Part shown: piece by piece, positions 29,202-38,608 of the stretch | Position numbering within the stretch: the first letter of the stretch is position 1 | Layout of the letters: each line of letters begins with the position of its first letter | Assembly: GCA_003133225.1 (NCBI GenBank) | Contig: PKWL01000016.1 | Location: 1 to 64,000 of the forward strand | Reading direction: 5' to 3' | Source of the DNA: Janthinobacterium sp. | GTDB lineage: Bacteria > Pseudomonadota > Gammaproteobacteria > Burkholderiales > Burkholderiaceae_D | Length of the DNA stretch: 64,000 nt | The notes under the pieces: model-generated | The model's database searches: none | Told to the model about the DNA's origin: nothing | What the model saw: only the letters and a program-made list of their open reading frames with translations | Translations under genes and position numbers: made by a program

Positions 29202-29649
29202 CGCCGGTGGCGCCCATTGCCTGTTAGATTTAGTTTTCTAACAATCTCCAGTAGCGCCGCAAGCTCGAGTCAGGAAGAGCCCGCTGTGGAGTAGGACGCG
29301 AGGCCGACCGTGAACGAATGGCTTCTTGGCCCTGATCCGAACGCATGAAAGAATCCTGCTAGCCAAGGGACCGACCGTTTGCAAAACTTGACGGGGCGGG
29401 CAAGCGCCCATATGTTTTGAGTAATGTCACAGTTCCATGTGCACCATGATGATATGGTTGGGCACGGTAGCCTTCTAGGGCTGGTTCTGTTGATTTGCCG
29501 CGGCCGGTCTGAAACTGAAATGCCGGACGTGGACGTGGGGTAAACCGGCGCCTCGTTTTGGAACGACTGATCTGGTCGCTACCATGACTTTCCTCATGTC
29601 CGGTCCGTTATGCCGTCTTGTTTCAATTTTGCGATGACAGATAACCAAG
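29202..29649. other. intergenic, no gene recognised
   Basis: Apart from the hairpin just after the Fsr stop, I see no conserved feature in this stretch before the Kdo hydroxylase gene. Confidence 0.35.
29222..29243 (+). terminator. possible transcription terminator after fsr
   Basis: A perfect 7-bp stem, TGTTAGA/TCTAACA, with an 8-base loop lies 20 bp after the stop codon. It is AT-rich and lacks a downstream T-run, so it is a weak candidate. Confidence 0.3.
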
Positions 29650-30519
29650 ATGGAACAACAAGTTCTTGAAATTGATAGCGCCAGTTGGCAACCTGGCGCG
29701 CCAAATGGGAGTTGGATTGCTGCGTTGGAAGCTGGAAAGGTTCTGTTTCTGCCTCGGCTCTCCTTTGCCATAAATGCGGATGAGCAACGCTTTTTATCGC
29801 CAGCCGTGCGCGCGCCTCGGGCGCGCAACATTAGTCTGGACGCGCATGGCCACTTAAAAGGAGCTGCTGGCGATCCTGCTACGCAGGCCAAAGTGGCCGC
29901 CATGATGACGCGCTTTCGCATGCAGGCACAAACCTTGATTAATGGGTTATTGCCGCGTTACAGCAGCGCGTTGCGGTTGGCGCCGACCAGTTTTCGTCCG
30001 GCACAGGTAGAAAATAGAATCCAGTCGTGGCGTGCCGACGATCGCAGGTTACACGTGGATGCGTTTCCTTCACGCCCCAACTACGGAGAACGGATATTGC
30101 GCGTGTTTACTAACATAAATCCGGACGGAATAGCGCGTGTGTGGCGCGTCGGAGAACCGTTTGAACAGGTTGCGCAACGTTTTTTTCCGCGCGCCAAACC
30201 GTATGTGAGGTGGCAGGCACAGTTTTTAAATACCATGCATTTAACCAAGTCGCTGCGCAGCGAATATGATCACCTCATGTTACAACTGCACGACCAAATG
30301 AAATGCGACCTTGGTTATCAACGCAGCGCCTCGCAGGTAGTGATGCCATTTCCTGCGGGCTCTGTTTGGGTTTGTTTTTCCGATCAGACTTCACATGCGG
30401 TGATGTCCGGGCAATACATGATGGAGCAGACTTTGCACCTTCCCGTTGAAGGGCAATACGATCCGGCCGCCAGCCCGTATGCCATCTTGCGGCGCCTTGC
30501 CGGACGTCAGCTGATTTGA
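29650..30519 (+). CDS. kdoO: Kdo hydroxylase-family Fe(II)/2-oxoglutarate dioxygenase
   Basis: The 289-residue protein matches the Kdo hydroxylase family (KdoO), which converts Kdo in lipopolysaccharide to Ko by C3 hydroxylation. The family metal-binding motif is visible as RRLHVDAFPSRPNYGERILR near residues 135-154 (His-x-Asp), with VWVCFSDQTSHAVMSGQ further on supplying the distal His. It has no signal peptide and probably acts at the inner face of the inner membrane. The family is best known from Burkholderia and Yersinia. It is a stand-alone gene. The family call is firm; the substrate is assumed from homologues. Confidence 0.88.
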   Translation: MEQQVLEIDSASWQPGAPNGSWIAALEAGKVLFLPRLSFAINADEQRFLSPAVRAPRARNISLDAHGHLKGAAGDPATQAKVAAMMTRFRMQAQTLINGLLPRYSSALRLAPTSFRPAQVENRIQSWRADDRRLHVDAFPSRPNYGERILRVFTNINPDGIARVWRVGEPFEQVAQRFFPRAKPYVRWQAQFLNTMHLTKSLRSEYDHLMLQLHDQMKCDLGYQRSASQVVMPFPAGSVWVCFSDQTSHAVMSGQYMMEQTLHLPVEGQYDPAASPYAILRRLAGRQLI

Positions 30520-31061
30520 GGGGGATCGACGACAACAGGTTACGTAGGCGCATGGTCTTGCTAGCACCGCAAGTTGCCCTTACTCATTTAGGCTCCTACG
30601 CTCGAGCGCTTCGAAGACAGCGCGAGCCAGTTAGCTCGCCCGGTTCATCAGGTAACTGACCGTTTTTTAAATATGCCCGCAGCGGCACCCGAAATCCTAT
30701 TGGCGACGTGGACGCGGCAAGACTGCAGTTAAAAAAACCAACCGTGCGTCATCGCTTGCGCCATTAGGGTAGCATGCCTTGAAATAAAATTGTAAGACGG
30801 AAACATGAAATGGCTGTAGAACCAGTTGGATGGCGGTGCATGGCTGCTGCCGCCGTCTAAACGGTCGTCTTTCTTCCATGAAGTAGGCCATAAAATGAAT
30901 GCCAAACGCCCTAGTGAGCGTGGCATGGCTTGCATCGGTTAGCGGCAAATCCCGTATGTAAAGAAATTGATGACTTTGAACTGGGATGAGCATGATGGTA
31001 TCAAAGATAATCCGGCTGCCTCTATTAACTTTACAAACGCATTGATTGGAAAATTAACATA
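30520..31061. other. intergenic with one doubtful ORF
   Basis: A 98-codon minus-strand frame (30697-30993) gives a translation (LYIRDLPLTDASHATLTRAF...) that looks moderately protein-like, but it lacks a ribosome binding site and matches nothing I recognise. Otherwise the region is unremarkable. Confidence 0.3.
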
Positions 31062-31376
31062 ATGACAACCACAGCTTGCAACAACATGAGCGACGATTCC
31101 AATACGGATGATCTCTTGAACTACAACCCCAATGCCTTGCTCGATACGCTAATTTCTAACTTGCGGCTGAAAAATGATGCGGCGCTGTCACGCGCGCTTG
31201 AAGTGGCCCCACCCGTCATTAGCAAGATTCGCCACCACCGTTTGCCCGTCGGCGCCTCGCTGTTGATTCGCATGCACGAGGTCAGCGAGCTCAGCATCCG
31301 CGACCTGCGTTACCTGATGGGTGACCATCGAAATAAGTTTCGCGCTGGCGACATGCAACTCAAAAAGGAAAGTTGA
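31062..31376 (+). CDS. small XRE-like helix-turn-helix protein
   Basis: The 104-residue protein contains a Cro/C1-like helix-turn-helix core (LDTLISNLRLKNDAALSRAL, EVAPPVISKIRHHRLPVGASL, MHEVSELSIRDLRYLMGD). It probably binds DNA as a dimer. The N-terminal 20 residues are Asp/Asn-rich and the C-terminus is basic. ATG 31062 has GGAAA upstream; ATG 31086 is an alternative. It is isolated, so targets are unknown. Confidence 0.75.
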   Translation: MTTTACNNMSDDSNTDDLLNYNPNALLDTLISNLRLKNDAALSRALEVAPPVISKIRHHRLPVGASLLIRMHEVSELSIRDLRYLMGDHRNKFRAGDMQLKKES

Positions 31377-31655
31377 ACGGTAAATCCAGTAAAAATTTGA
31401 AGCAAGTTCTGGCATAAAAATCCGCCTGACGGACCCTGCTGATACCGGCAGAGAAGACAGCTGGGCCCGCTTGCCGGTCAGTAGAATGAGGGCGCACCAA
31501 CCCGCATGCGAGCGATTGCATGCTTATCACGCCCGACGGGAATTGCGCTAGCGCTGAGCTGCTTTAGATGGTCTGCTTAAATGGACTGTCAGCGCAGCGC
31601 AAAAAATACCCCGCTTAACCGGTGGAAATTAATGATCCGTTTCCAACTCCGTTTT

Positions 31656-31961
31656 TTAGCTCCATTTTTTACCTAGTTCCTCCAGTCCAGCTTGTTGCAG
31701 ATCTTCCGGCGTCATGGCAATACGGAACTTGCAGTTCGCATTAAAATTGAGGAACCATGGCTCGGCCAGTGCCGGAATCTGGGAGGCACGTTCAACATTG
31801 ACGATAATGGTTGCGCCCCGATGCCCGTCCTGTTCGGAAAAATAAACCGCTTCCGGCTTGGTTGCTTCCATTATGTTACGGATCTTCGCTCCCACGCTGC
31901 CGTTCCGCAGGGCAGTGTTGAATGGCTCGTGAGGCAGTTCGACGTTCAGTATCATGCGCAT
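31656..31961 (-). CDS. conserved small protein of unknown function
   Basis: The 101-residue cytosolic protein starts at 31961, where AAGGAG lies 7 bp upstream. Its pattern (MRMILNVELPHEPFN, then KPEAVYFSEQDGHRGATIIV, PALAEPWFLNF and FRIAMTPEDL) belongs to a small ferredoxin-like alpha/beta family common in bacteria. Databases sometimes label it panthothenate synthetase without biochemical support. I would not assign an activity. It has no operon partners. Confidence 0.75.
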   Translation of the reverse strand: MRMILNVELPHEPFNTALRNGSVGAKIRNIMEATKPEAVYFSEQDGHRGATIIVNVERASQIPALAEPWFLNFNANCKFRIAMTPEDLQQAGLEELGKKWS

Positions 31962-32729
31962 GACTCGACTCCTTAAAGTAGGGTCAGCGTGACCACCCTG
32001 CAGCAAGCACGGCCACGCTGGCGACTGAAAACATGCGGCCGCAGGTCTGGGACCATCACAGCAGCATGCGCGGTTTCAGCGACCGCCCGCCTTGACATTA
32101 GAAATAGATATTTCCGCCAAGAACCGCAGCATAGCGGCAGCCAAAATGGGAAACGACGAGTTACCTCAAAGTCTAGCAGCTTTCATTTCGAATTCCATAG
32201 GCGCCTGGAGGCCCAATCCGAGCCCGACGGGCGTCCTAGCCCAATCTAGTGACGATGCGCATCGCCAGCAGGCAACCGCTCGCGTGGGTGGCGCGAGTGC
32301 GCGCAATGGTCGGGCCCTGTCTCCAAAGCCGCGTTGAGCTTGTGGCCCTATGGGCCAGCACCACACCTCTTTTGTAGCTGAGGAACTCATAGCGGGGGAG
32401 CTTGCGTCTTCGTCTTCTTCATGTTGGCGCCAGTGCCAAGCAGCCAGTCTTTGGGTGAGGGGTTGCCTTTAACGCCATCGCGACCGCTCGCCTGCCGTGG
32501 GGCAGCACGCGTTCGCGCACTCGTCAACGACCCGTCTTGGGCGGCCTGCCGTATGCATGGCATCGTCTGCGCCCAGCAGCTCGTGCAAATGGCTGGTTTG
32601 CATGCACTTGCGCGACTGCGGCGCCTTGAGCCGCTTGCGCTTCGCGCGTAGCGTGCAGGCATCATCGGTGCTCTTTTAGGGCCTGGACGAAAGCGCTGTG
32701 CCATGCAAGCTGGACGACCACAGATTGCG
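31962..32729. other. long intergenic region, no gene recognised
   Basis: About 770 bp between the small unknown protein and dodecin genes. Frames on both strands are Arg/Ala/Pro-rich with no family resemblance. Confidence 0.35.
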
Positions 32730-32936
32730 CTATTCAAGTCGGAAGCCTACTTTAATCGTCACCTGGTACTGCGAGACGTTGCCGTCCGCGATATGGCCTC
32801 GCGACTCGACTACTTCGTACCAATCCATGTGCTTGACCGAGAGCGCTGCCTTGGCAATGGCATTGCGTATCGCTTGATCAGTACCCTCGGTCGACGATCC
32901 GACCAAGTCGATAATCTTGTAAGTGTGTGCGGACAT
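32730..32936 (-). CDS. dodecin family protein
   Basis: The 68-residue protein matches dodecin along its whole length: YKIIDLVGSSTEGTDQAIRN, AIAKAALSVKHMDWYEVVES and the final strand VSQYQVTIKVGFRLE. Dodecins form hollow dodecamers that store flavins (or CoA in some species); the Trp in MDWYEV stacks on the flavin. GGGGA precedes the ATG at 32936, which is preferred to 32966. It is probably monocistronic and stress-related. Confidence 0.92.
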   Translation of the reverse strand: MSAHTYKIIDLVGSSTEGTDQAIRNAIAKAALSVKHMDWYEVVESRGHIADGNVSQYQVTIKVGFRLE

Positions 32937-33290
32937 GATGTTTCCCCTATTAAGCGAGATTGACATCGAAACGGCGTAATCCGATGCCGCTCACGATGCT
33001 CCGGAAAATACCCATTACGCCGCTCCATATTGCGCTCAAACGCCCGCTCATGATGCAGCGCACCTTGTTCGTACTTAAATAGCGCCCATCTTCAGTGCCT
33101 CAGTACGCTGTCCTAGATGGTGAGCTGCCCCTTAGGCCGCGTTGCAATGGGACCACTGTCCTGGTCGCTACCGTGGGTCGGTGCGAGTCGCATGCGTCAA
33201 GAATGAATCAAGGTCAAGCGAACGGGCGGGCGGCGCTTTCCCCCCTGTTTGCAACCGTCGCGGATGGCGTCGCCTGCGGCGCTCAAGTCA
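32937..33290. other. intergenic, no gene recognised
   Basis: About 350 bp upstream of the dodecin gene and downstream of the ferredoxin-type gene. No site or frame that I could support. Confidence 0.35.
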
Positions 33291-33995
33291 TCAGTAGTAC
33301 CGCTCAATATAGCGCATCGAATTCGAATAGATATGATGCATCTGTTCATCGTCATAACGGTGCTGACTGCCTACCGGACAAATGACCCGTGCCAGACACG
33401 TGGCTTTGCAATGTGATTCCGCGCGTTTGCGGTAGGCGACGCATTTCCCAAGATTGAGCTGGCCGTCGTCCAGAGCGGCTCCCGGACAGGTGGCGATACA
33501 AGCCTTGTGCTCGCAATGGTGGCAAGGCGCCGCAGTTTTCAATGGCACGGTTGGTTCAAACCTGGTATCGGCAAGGACCACTGCACGATACGCATACCAA
33601 GTGCCCCACTCGCGGTCGATCCCCACCATGAACGGCGTCGCATGGTGCCATCCCGCTAGCTGTCCAAGCCGCTGCAAGCCAATCAAGTGGGTTCCCGGAT
33701 AAATAATTTCGTACGTATTTTGTGGCTGGCAGCGGGCAAACCACTCTCTCACCACCTGCACGGTGAAGTCATCGACCGGATGTTCGGAATGGACTCCGGC
33801 CGCCTTCATCGATTTCCACAATTGCCTGCCGGCGTGGCCGATGAGCAGCAGCTGGCGATAGCCGCTGGCAGATGGGCAACTTGCCCGCACGCATGCCGCC
33901 ATGTCGGACGGTAGGTCATCGATATTGAAAACGGCTTGCCGGTTCAAGCCGGCGCCATTTAGCTGCGTGCTGTCGAAAGGGTGAAATGTTTCCAT
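33291..33995 (-). CDS. 4Fe-4S ferredoxin-type protein, QueG-like arrangement
   Basis: The 234-residue protein has a cysteine cluster near residues 155-167 (CHHCEHKACIATCPG), typical of a [4Fe-4S] ferredoxin site, and further cysteines (GKCVAY, SHCKATCLARVICPVG) that could hold a second cluster. The N-terminal 140 residues (LLLIGHAGRQLWKSM, GIDREWGTWYAYRAVVLAD) recall the region before the clusters in epoxyqueuosine reductase-like proteins, but the cobalamin-binding core is not evident. It is probably a cytosolic electron-transfer or reductase protein. Exact function unknown; the start has no strong ribosome binding site. Confidence 0.7.
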   Translation of the reverse strand: METFHPFDSTQLNGAGLNRQAVFNIDDLPSDMAACVRASCPSASGYRQLLLIGHAGRQLWKSMKAAGVHSEHPVDDFTVQVVREWFARCQPQNTYEIIYPGTHLIGLQRLGQLAGWHHATPFMVGIDREWGTWYAYRAVVLADTRFEPTVPLKTAAPCHHCEHKACIATCPGAALDDGQLNLGKCVAYRKRAESHCKATCLARVICPVGSQHRYDDEQMHHIYSNSMRYIERYY

Positions 33996-34091
33996 GGTTT
34001 ATTTGCGAGCACATGCCCGGCTCATTTGCTCCATCCAAGTTTGGTCTAGCAGATCTGCCCTTTGCGCCATGAAGACATACGCAATTTTCGT

Positions 34092-35036
34092 CTAACCACC
34101 TTGACCGCGTTCGCCCAGCAAGGCCAAACGCGTCATCGGTGTTTGCAGCTGCGCGAGCCACCATTGTAACGCTCGCCCCTGTCCCCCTTTACCGCTCCTG
34201 CGCCAGGCGTAACTGGCCTGGATCTGTTGCTCCGCCCGTTCCACGTTCTTGACTAACAGCCGTCCGCTGTCGACGTAGGGTTGCGCGAGGCAACTCGGCA
34301 AGAAGCCGGCTCCCAAACCTCTAACCTGTGCATCGAGTTTGGTGGGCATATCGGCCACGGTGAACACATCTTGTCCCGTCAACAGGCCGAAGGTGAGGCT
34401 CGTACCATGCTGGACTGAGTCGGCGATCGCTACCACTCGGTGCTGCCGGATCACTTTGTCAGATAATGGCTCAGGCGCGTGTGCCAGCGGGTGATGCGGT
34501 GCCACGGCAAAGACAAAACTCACCGTGCCAAGCGGTTCCCGGTGCAGGCCCGTCTTCGTATTGTCGTCCATCACCACGCCGATCGCAAGATCCGCTTGAC
34601 CGCACGTTAGGGACTCGAGCGTGCCGGACAGGGTTTCGACGCGCAGCTTGAGCCTTGTCGGCGGATTCAAACTTAAAAAAATGGTGCACAGTTCCATCAC
34701 CGTGACATGGTCGATGATGCTGTCGACGGCGATCGTGAACTGCGGCTCCCAGCCCGATGCGACGCGCTTGACGCGGTTAGCCACCGCGTCGATTTCCACC
34801 AACAGGCTGGCACCTTCGCGCAGCAGTTCGGCACCCGCTTCGGTCAGTTTGGCCTGGCGTGAGCTTCGGTCAAACAGCAATACGTCAAGCGCGTCTTCCA
34901 TCTGACGGACGCGGTAGGTCAGGGCGCTTGGCACCATGTTGCTGGCGCGCGCGGCCGCCGCAAAACTGCCGGTGTCGGCGATCACTTGCAGCATGGCTAG
35001 AGCACTAGGGGTCAATACATCGCGTGGTGTGGGCAT
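34092..35036 (-). CDS. LysR-family transcriptional regulator
   Basis: The 314-residue protein has an N-terminal winged helix-turn-helix (ALAMLQVIADTGSFAAAARA, SALTYRVRQMEDALDVLLFDR) and a periplasmic-binding-protein-like effector domain (FTIAVDSIIDHVTVMEL, DLAIGVVMDD, GLGAGFLPSCLA). It is transcribed away from the NmrA/cytochrome b561/YceI cluster, starting 195 bp from it, so it is the likely regulator of that cluster, with auto-repression as usual for LysR pairs. The effector is unknown. Confidence 0.92.
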   Translation of the reverse strand: MPTPRDVLTPSALAMLQVIADTGSFAAAARASNMVPSALTYRVRQMEDALDVLLFDRSSRQAKLTEAGAELLREGASLLVEIDAVANRVKRVASGWEPQFTIAVDSIIDHVTVMELCTIFLSLNPPTRLKLRVETLSGTLESLTCGQADLAIGVVMDDNTKTGLHREPLGTVSFVFAVAPHHPLAHAPEPLSDKVIRQHRVVAIADSVQHGTSLTFGLLTGQDVFTVADMPTKLDAQVRGLGAGFLPSCLAQPYVDSGRLLVKNVERAEQQIQASYAWRRSGKGGQGRALQWWLAQLQTPMTRLALLGERGQGG

Positions 35037-35230
35037 AGGGAGTATCGCAATTCAAATATTTTGAATGATGCCATCAAATTGCCAGGATCAGCAAGGCGTT
35101 AGCGACGATCATAATGGCTGCTGGGTCAAGGAGGGGGTCATGGCTAATAAGTCATAGCGGACGAAGTGCCAATCTGCGCCGTTCCAAGCCCCTTGAGCAG
35201 TTTATTTCCAACACAAATGGAGCTCCTATT

Positions 35231-36109
35231 ATGACAAAGCCAACCTTACTTATCATCGGCGCGGCCGGCAACAACGGCGTCGCCACCATCGCCGCCCTAA
35301 GCGCCAAGCACAAAAATGACTTCCTTATCCGCGCCGGCGTGCACTCCGCAGCCAAGGCCAAGAGCTTGCTCGAAACATTCCCCGACATCGAAACCGTGAT
35401 CCTCGACCTGGACCAGCCCGCCACGTTGACGTCCCCATTCACAGGAGTTGACAAGCTGTTCTTAATTCTCGGCAACGTGGAAAATCGAGAACAGCATGCC
35501 AAAAATGCCATCGACGCCGCCGTCGCCGCCGGCTCAGTCCAGCATGTTCTGTTCTACTCCGTTTTCGGCGCCGAATACGAGTCCATCCTGTTTGGCCGCC
35601 AGTTCCGCTTTGGGGAGAAATACTTGGAAGAGTCGGGCCTGCAATGGACCCACCTGCGCACGATCTTCTTCCAGGAAAATCTGCTTGGCTGGGCGGATGG
35701 GATCAAGCAGGGGGCCTTCTATTTCGGCGTGCGCGATGGCCGTTTTGCTCCCTTGAGCGTGGGCGACATCGGCGAGATCGCCGCCAACATCCTGTGCCGC
35801 AGCGGCCACGAAGGCAAGGCCTACGCGATCACGGGACCGGAACTCCTATCCGGTAACGATTTCGCCCACATTTTTGGCGAAGTCATCGGCAAAGCCGTTC
35901 AATACACGTCGCCCGACGAGGCGACGACACTAGCTTCCCTGCTCGGATCCGGATGGCCGGAATGGCAGGCAAAGGGCATGCTGGAACTGTTTGAAGTCTT
36001 CGCCTCGAATCAAGCTGCCGTCGTCTCGGCCGATGGCGCGCGCTTGTTGGGGCGCCCGCTGACACGTTTGCGCGATTACGTCCTAGCCAACAAGCGCTCT
36101 TTCATGTAA
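35231..36109 (+). CDS. NmrA/NAD(P)-binding Rossmann-fold oxidoreductase
   Basis: The 292-residue protein begins TKPTLLIIGAAGNNGVATIA, an atypical short-chain dehydrogenase dinucleotide-binding motif (GxxGxxG), and continues in the NmrA/QOR2 pattern (DKLFLILGNVENREQHAKNAI, HVLFYSVFGAEYES, GLQWTHLRTIFFQEN). Such proteins sense NAD(P)H state or reduce quinones. The start at 35231 is chosen over 35114 because the sequence before it is not family-like. It is the first gene of a run with cytochrome b561 and two YceI proteins, suggesting a quinone or redox-stress function. Confidence 0.85.
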   Translation: MTKPTLLIIGAAGNNGVATIAALSAKHKNDFLIRAGVHSAAKAKSLLETFPDIETVILDLDQPATLTSPFTGVDKLFLILGNVENREQHAKNAIDAAVAAGSVQHVLFYSVFGAEYESILFGRQFRFGEKYLEESGLQWTHLRTIFFQENLLGWADGIKQGAFYFGVRDGRFAPLSVGDIGEIAANILCRSGHEGKAYAITGPELLSGNDFAHIFGEVIGKAVQYTSPDEATTLASLLGSGWPEWQAKGMLELFEVFASNQAAVVSADGARLLGRPLTRLRDYVLANKRSFM

Positions 36110-36161
36110 AGAGTGCGGGCGCCAGCTTTGCCGGCGGCCTCACGTTAAGAAAGTTCAAGTC

Positions 36162-36743
36162 ATGGGCAAATCGCTCCACCCACCTACTTCAAAGCGCTAC
36201 ACGGCCACTGCCATCGGCCTGCACTGGCTGATGGCGACGGTATTGATCGGCCTGTTCAGCGTCGGCCTATATATGCACGATCTGCCAATTTCGCCCATCA
36301 AGTTACATCTCTATTCCTGGCACAAATGGGCGGGCGTGACGGCATTTCTGCTGGTACTGGCAAGGTTGGCATGGAGAATTACCCATCGCCCGCCAGAGTT
36401 GCCCGCCACGATGTCGAAATTTACGGAGCTGGCAGCGCACGCGGGACATGCGTTACTCTATCTGCTGATGATCGCCATCCCCCTAAGCGGTTGGATGATG
36501 AGTTCGGCTAAAGGATTCCAGACGGTGTATTTCGGAGTTCTTCCGCTGCCTGACCTGTTGCCGAAGAGCAAGGAGCTGGGCAATCTGCTGCGCGATGTGC
36601 ATGAAACGCTGAACTTCGTGCTCGCCACTGTCGTGTTAGGTCACGCTGTTGCCGCGCTCAAGCATCATTTGATCGACAAGGACGGCGTGCTGGCCCGCAT
36701 GCTGCCTTGGCATTCCCGTCTACTACTGGAGGAAACACCATGA
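36162..36743 (+). CDS. cytochrome b561-family membrane protein
   Basis: The 193-residue protein has four membrane segments, with haem-ligand His candidates in TAIGLHWLMA, SWHKWAG, HAGHALLYLL and FVLATVVLGHAVAALKHH. It resembles bacterial b561/CybB proteins, which pass electrons between the quinone pool and partners such as superoxide. The stop overlaps the start of the following yceI by 4 bp, so the two are coupled. b561-YceI pairs are recurrent, and YceI may supply an isoprenoid or quinone ligand (inference). Confidence 0.9.
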   Translation: MGKSLHPPTSKRYTATAIGLHWLMATVLIGLFSVGLYMHDLPISPIKLHLYSWHKWAGVTAFLLVLARLAWRITHRPPELPATMSKFTELAAHAGHALLYLLMIAIPLSGWMMSSAKGFQTVYFGVLPLPDLLPKSKELGNLLRDVHETLNFVLATVVLGHAVAALKHHLIDKDGVLARMLPWHSRLLLEETP

Positions 36744-37303
36744 AGAAGAATGTTGTTGCACTCTTGCTAACTGGCTTGGCACTAGGGCCCTTGGCTCAAG
36801 CTGCCGAATTCACCAGCATTCAGGCCGACAAGAGCAGCCTCGGCTTCATATACAAGCAGATGGGCGTCGCGGTGGACGGCCATTTCAAGAAATTTTCCGC
36901 CCAGCTCAGCTTTGATCCAGCCAAGCCGGCAACGGCGACGGCAGCATTCGACCTAATTCTTGCCAGCATCGATGCCGGCTCGGAAGAAGCCAACGACGAA
37001 GTCGCAGGCAAGGACTGGTTTAATATCAAGGCTTTCCCGCGTGCGAAATTCCAGTCCACTGGCGTCAAGTCACTGGGTGGAAATCGTTATGAGGTGATTG
37101 GCAAGATGACCATCAAGGGGCGCACTCAGATGGTCTCCGCACCGTTTACGTTTAACCCGCAAGGCAATGCTGCCGTTATCGATGGCGCGTTTGTTTTAAA
37201 GCGCGCCGACTATGCTATCGGCGAGGGTTCCTGGTCTGACTTCGGTACTGTGGCCAACGCCATTCAAATCAAGTTTCACTTCCTGGCAAACGCCGGGAAA
37301 TAG
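36740..37303 (+). CDS. YceI-family periplasmic lipocalin-like protein (first copy)
   Basis: The 187-residue protein has a signal peptide (MKKNVVALLLTGLALGPLAQA, cleavage before AEF) and the YceI beta-barrel pattern (SLGFIYKQMGVAVDGHFKKF, VAGKDWFNIKAFPRAKFQST, MTIKGRTQMVSAPFTF). YceI proteins bind polyisoprenoids such as quinone side chains in a long barrel. GGAGGA lies 6 bp upstream, inside the end of the b561 gene. A second, divergent yceI follows after 80 bp. Confidence 0.9.
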   Translation: MKKNVVALLLTGLALGPLAQAAEFTSIQADKSSLGFIYKQMGVAVDGHFKKFSAQLSFDPAKPATATAAFDLILASIDAGSEEANDEVAGKDWFNIKAFPRAKFQSTGVKSLGGNRYEVIGKMTIKGRTQMVSAPFTFNPQGNAAVIDGAFVLKRADYAIGEGSWSDFGTVANAIQIKFHFLANAGK

Positions 37304-37317
37304 TCGTCACTGTCTTA

Positions 37318-37373
37318 ACACCTAATTAACAGCTGGCATGTTTTTACACGTAAAATTTACACTTAATTAACAG
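37318..37373. repeat. direct repeat ACAC(C/T)TAATTAACAG between the two yceI genes
   Basis: The 15-mers at 37318-37332 and 37359-37373 differ at one base, with a 41-bp period (about four helical turns). The second copy abuts the AGGAGA ribosome binding site of the second yceI. It may be an operator or a slippage relic. Confidence 0.5.
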
Positions 37374-37383
37374 GAGATCCACC

Positions 37384-37950
37384 ATGAAACGTTTTGCTCT
37401 TTTCACAATCGCTGCCGCCATTTCCACTGCAGCTCTAGCGGCGCCGGAAACTTACGTGATCGACGGCACGCATACACTGCCCCGTTTTTCCTACAGCCAC
37501 TTTGGTTATTCCACGCAGTTGAGCCGGTTCGACAAGACTTCCGGCAAGATCATCATCGATCGTGCCGCCAAAACGGGCTCGGTAGTGGTCACCATTGCGA
37601 CCACCTCGGTGGACACGGGCTACCCGCTGTTTAACGGCCACATCCAGGGTGAAGACTTCCTCAATACCGCCAAATTTCCGACCGCCAACTTCACTTCCAA
37701 TAAAGTGAATTTCGATGGCGACAAGATCTCCTCAATCGATGGCACCTTGACGCTTAAAGGGGTGAGTAAGCCCGTCACCCTGACGGTCACGTCCTTCCTG
37801 TGCATGCCGCATCCGATGCTAAAAAAGGATGCCTGCGGCGCCAATGCGACGACGGTGGTCAAGCGTACTGACTTCAACATGGGCAAGTATGCTCCCTATG
37901 TGGGTGACGAAGTGACCATCACGATCCCCGTGGAAGCCATCAAGGAATAG
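37384..37950 (+). CDS. YceI-family periplasmic protein (second copy)
   Basis: The 188-residue protein has a signal peptide (MKRFALFTIAAAISTAALA) and the classic YceI features (YVIDGTHTLPRFSYSHFGYS, GHIQGEDFLNTAKFPTANFTS, GTLTLKGVSKPVTLTV). Two cysteines (FLCMPHPM, KKDACGAN) could form a disulfide, as in YceI homologues with the CMxHPM...CG pattern. AGGAGA precedes the ATG. It is only weakly similar to the first copy, so this is an old paralogue pair rather than a recent duplication. Confidence 0.92.
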   Translation: MKRFALFTIAAAISTAALAAPETYVIDGTHTLPRFSYSHFGYSTQLSRFDKTSGKIIIDRAAKTGSVVVTIATTSVDTGYPLFNGHIQGEDFLNTAKFPTANFTSNKVNFDGDKISSIDGTLTLKGVSKPVTLTVTSFLCMPHPMLKKDACGANATTVVKRTDFNMGKYAPYVGDEVTITIPVEAIKE

Positions 37951-38608
37951 TCCCACTAGCGCATCACCAGGGCCGACGGCAGGCAACCTCGATTTAGTCG
38001 ATGGCCCAGATGCCCCTCGGGCCTGCTGACCGGCCCAGCCGCTGCCAGGGTTCGTGAAACGCCGAGGAAATCTTTTTTGTTAGGGCTCTCCCGTGGCCAA
38101 GGTCGCGTTTGCCACGGCAAATTCATATACGGGAAAAGGCCGATCCGACTTCGGTTCCGGTCAATTGGGGAGGTTAAAACTGATGCTTGATTTCTTTTCA
38201 AAGTGGCGCATATGTGCTTATTTTGATTAAACACCCGTCAGGCGCCAGAACTATTTCTTTTGCTTGTGCTCTCATTTCTAGCATTGCCGGATTTTTGACT
38301 CTATAGACCCTATACATCGCAAATGAACTCGATCAACAAGCCATCGCAAGACAGATTGTTGACGATCAATTTCACCGTGAAAACGAGGATGTTCCCAAGC
38401 GGCTCCCATGCTGTACTGCCGCATGAAATTGGGCAGCCAAACGCCTTCGATATCGGATCAAGATAGGATTATGGTCACCCCCTTTGCAATCTCGTTCTGC
38501 GGCGCAACTGAGCGTCCATAGGCTCAATGAGCGGGGCGAGCAATCGTCAACCAAGTGCGGATAAATCCTTCAGCAGCTTTGAATATCTTTTGAGGAACAG
38601 GTGATACG
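37951..38608. other. intergenic region carrying dispersed repeat copy A
   Basis: About 660 bp without a supportable gene. The central third (38168-38399) is homologous, in opposite orientation, to 62346-62548. The last 200 bp before the GST-like gene show nothing recognisable apart from an AGGAA ribosome binding site. Confidence 0.5.
38168..38399 (-). repeat. dispersed intergenic repeat, copy A
   Basis: Read on the minus strand, this begins cttgggaacatcctcgtt, includes ctgtcttgcgat and gttcatttgcgatgtat, and ends gaaatcaagcatcagtttt followed by aacctcccc. The same ordered blocks occur on the plus strand at 62346-62548. The flanking blocks are well conserved; the middle differs in length by about 30 bp. 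A 39-codon frame on the minus strand (MYRVYRVKNPAMLEMRAQ...) and a plus-strand frame (ANELDQQAIARQIVDDQFHR) are open only in this copy or only in part. Confidence 0.8.

Noticed and set aside
30697-30993. 98-codon minus-strand frame with a moderately protein-like translation
   Set aside because: No ribosome binding site, no recognised motif and no context; kept only as a note.
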